Shown here in pieces: positions 63,062 through 64,000 of a stretch of 64,000 nucleotides of DNA. A program made the translations under genes and the position numbers. This DNA comes from Calothrix sp. PCC 7507 (GTDB taxonomy: Bacteria; Cyanobacteriota; Cyanobacteriia; Cyanobacteriales; Nostocaceae). Below the pieces are notes generated by a model, which saw only the letters and a program-made list of their open reading frames with translations, had not been told where the DNA came from and made no database searches. Position 1 is the first letter of the stretch; every line of letters starts with the position of its first letter. The DNA is taken from contig NC_019682.1 of the NCBI RefSeq assembly GCF_000316575.1, positions 4,214,001-4,278,000 of the forward strand, read 5' to 3'.

Positions 63062-64000
63062 ATGTTAGATATCTATATCATTAACTTATTGGTGATTGGT
63101 CTACTATTGCTAATCGTCACATTAGGTTCTGGTTGGATTTCGCGCTTACCACTTTCCTTTGCTCTTATCTACCTATTGGTTGGGATTTTTTTAGGTCCCT
63201 ATGGCTTAGGATTGATTCAATTGCGCCGTGATGATGTATTCAATGCAGAATTTCTACAACGCCTCACAGAATTGGTGGTAATTATTTCTGTATTTAGCTG
63301 TGGTTTAAAAATAGTTCGACCTTTAAACTTTAAAGTTTGGGCTATTACAATTAGGCTTATTGGTTTTTTAATGCCGATTTCAATTTTTTCTTTAGCTATT
63401 GTCGGCAAATTATTGTTAAATTTAGATTGGGGAGCAGCTATTTTATTAGGTGCAATTCTTGCCCCCACCGATCCAGTCTTAGCCTCAGAAGTGCAACTAA
63501 CTGATACTAAAGACAAAGATGAGTTACGCTTTGGTCTAACTTCAGAAGGTGGATTAAATGACGCTTTAGCATTTCCCTTTGTTTATTTTGGGCTTTATGC
63601 CTTAAAAGATAGTAACTGGGATAACTGGTTTAAACAATGGTTAGCAGTTGATTTAATTTGGGCGATCGCATCCGGTATTGTGATGGGCATTATTATTGCC
63701 AAAGCAATAGTTTGGCTTGATAAACAAGTCCAAAAGCACCGTTCTGCTAATGAATTAATGGAAGATTTTATTGCCATCAGCATGATTTTACTGACTTATT
63801 CATTAACAGAAATTATCAACGGCTATGGATTTTTGGCAGTATTTGTAGCTGGCTTAGTTGCCCAAAAAAGTTACCGAAGCTCAGAAAAGCCACTAGGGCA
63901 ATTAGAATTTATTGAACGACTAGAAAAGCTACTAGAAGTTGCAACAATCTTATTACTAGGTTCGATATTACTATTAGAGCCAATTGTTAAGTATTCAACT
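63062..64000 (+). CDS. Cation/proton antiporter (CPA/NhaP-type), cut by the window end
   Basis: 313 codons from the ATG at 63062 to the last base, still open. Hydrophobic segments alternate with short loops: NLLVIGLLLLIVTLGSGWIS, ALIYLLVGIFLGPYGLG, VVIISVFSCGLKI. The transport motif AILAPTDPVLASEVQ contains the conserved acidic residue of CPA1 antiporters, followed by GLTSEGGLNDALAFPFVYF. It exchanges Na+ or K+ for H+ across the membrane. The C-terminus is missing. Confidence 0.88.
   Translation, partial: MLDIYIINLLVIGLLLLIVTLGSGWISRLPLSFALIYLLVGIFLGPYGLGLIQLRRDDVFNAEFLQRLTELVVIISVFSCGLKIVRPLNFKVWAITIRLIGFLMPISIFSLAIVGKLLLNLDWGAAILLGAILAPTDPVLASEVQLTDTKDKDELRFGLTSEGGLNDALAFPFVYFGLYALKDSNWDNWFKQWLAVDLIWAIASGIVMGIIIAKAIVWLDKQVQKHRSANELMEDFIAISMILLTYSLTEIINGYGFLAVFVAGLVAQKSYRSSEKPLGQLEFIERLEKLLEVATILLLGSILLLEPIVKYST

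Overview
The window is chromosomal DNA of a cyanobacterium, most likely a filamentous, heterocyst-type (Nostocales) strain. The evidence is a photosystem II D2 gene (psbD), an SLH-type iron uptake porin, a UPF0367 protein, a CYP110-like P450, very frequent GCGATCGC-type (HIP1) octamers, and heptanucleotide tandem repeats (STRRs) of the kind known from Nostoc, Anabaena and Calothrix. All calls come from reading the sequence and from family knowledge; no database search was run.

Layout. (1) 0-8.5 kb: a same-strand surface-glycan cluster with two GT-B glycosyltransferases, two GT-A-like transferases, a pyruvyl-transferase-like protein and an ABC exporter with an unusual C-terminal tail. (2) 8.6-11.4 kb: a small membrane protein and an ABC1/UbiB-family kinase-like protein on the minus strand. 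(3) 11.5-36.3 kb: a complete phage-tail-like contractile injection system (eCIS/tCIS type) on the plus strand, largely translationally coupled. Its first half holds sheath, tube, hub chaperone, proline-rich protein, tail terminator, AAA+ ATPase and two DUF4157 proteins, each with a second zincin motif (effector candidates). A 1.4-kb island of repeats follows, then the baseplate half: CIS_tube-type protein, LysM adaptor, gpD-like hub, gpV-like spike, PAAR-like tip, gp25, two J-like wedge proteins, tail protein I and DUF6519. No head, terminase, integrase or lysis genes are present, and no T6SS membrane complex, so it is neither a prophage nor a T6SS. (4) 36.3-47 kb: a DUF6734-like transferase, a HEAT-repeat M1 aminopeptidase, a DUF3352 protein, MscL, a methyltransferase, a PrsW-like protease and a Uma2 protein, with several miniature inverted-repeat elements between them. 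(5) 47-53 kb, minus strand: a tandem two-domain PTPS/QueD protein, a probable cysK-dnaJ-Uma2 operon behind an Rrf2 regulator, and an iron uptake porin with a clear promoter and terminator. (6) 53.4-64 kb: pterin dehydratase, a highly structured small transcript of unknown kind, monocistronic psbD, UPF0367, an ECF-type ATPase, a NYN nuclease, tRNA-Asn, an orphan HATPase domain, a phosphoketolase/transketolase-like enzyme, a P450 and the first 313 codons of a CPA-type antiporter.

How the genes work together. In the injection system the tube and sheath stack on a baseplate of hub, spike, tip, gp25 and J/J/I wedges. The terminator protein caps the tube and the AAA+ ATPase serves assembly or remodelling. 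The DUF4157 metallopeptidase-like proteins are the best cargo candidates. A related particle in Anabaena sp. PCC 7120 has been described as thylakoid-anchored, so an intracellular or lysis-linked role is plausible here.

Most unusual observations: the two double-zincin DUF4157 proteins with matching N-terminal Cys4 knuckles; the structured roughly 295-nt transcript downstream of psbD, with a perfect Shine-Dalgarno sequence in a hairpin loop and a 23-codon ORF; an ABC exporter ending in two degenerate histidine-kinase-like dimerisation modules; a fused PTPS whose first half lacks the catalytic cysteine; and several nested or composite MITE-like repeats, one with an 8-bp target duplication and one supplying the last codons of a gene.
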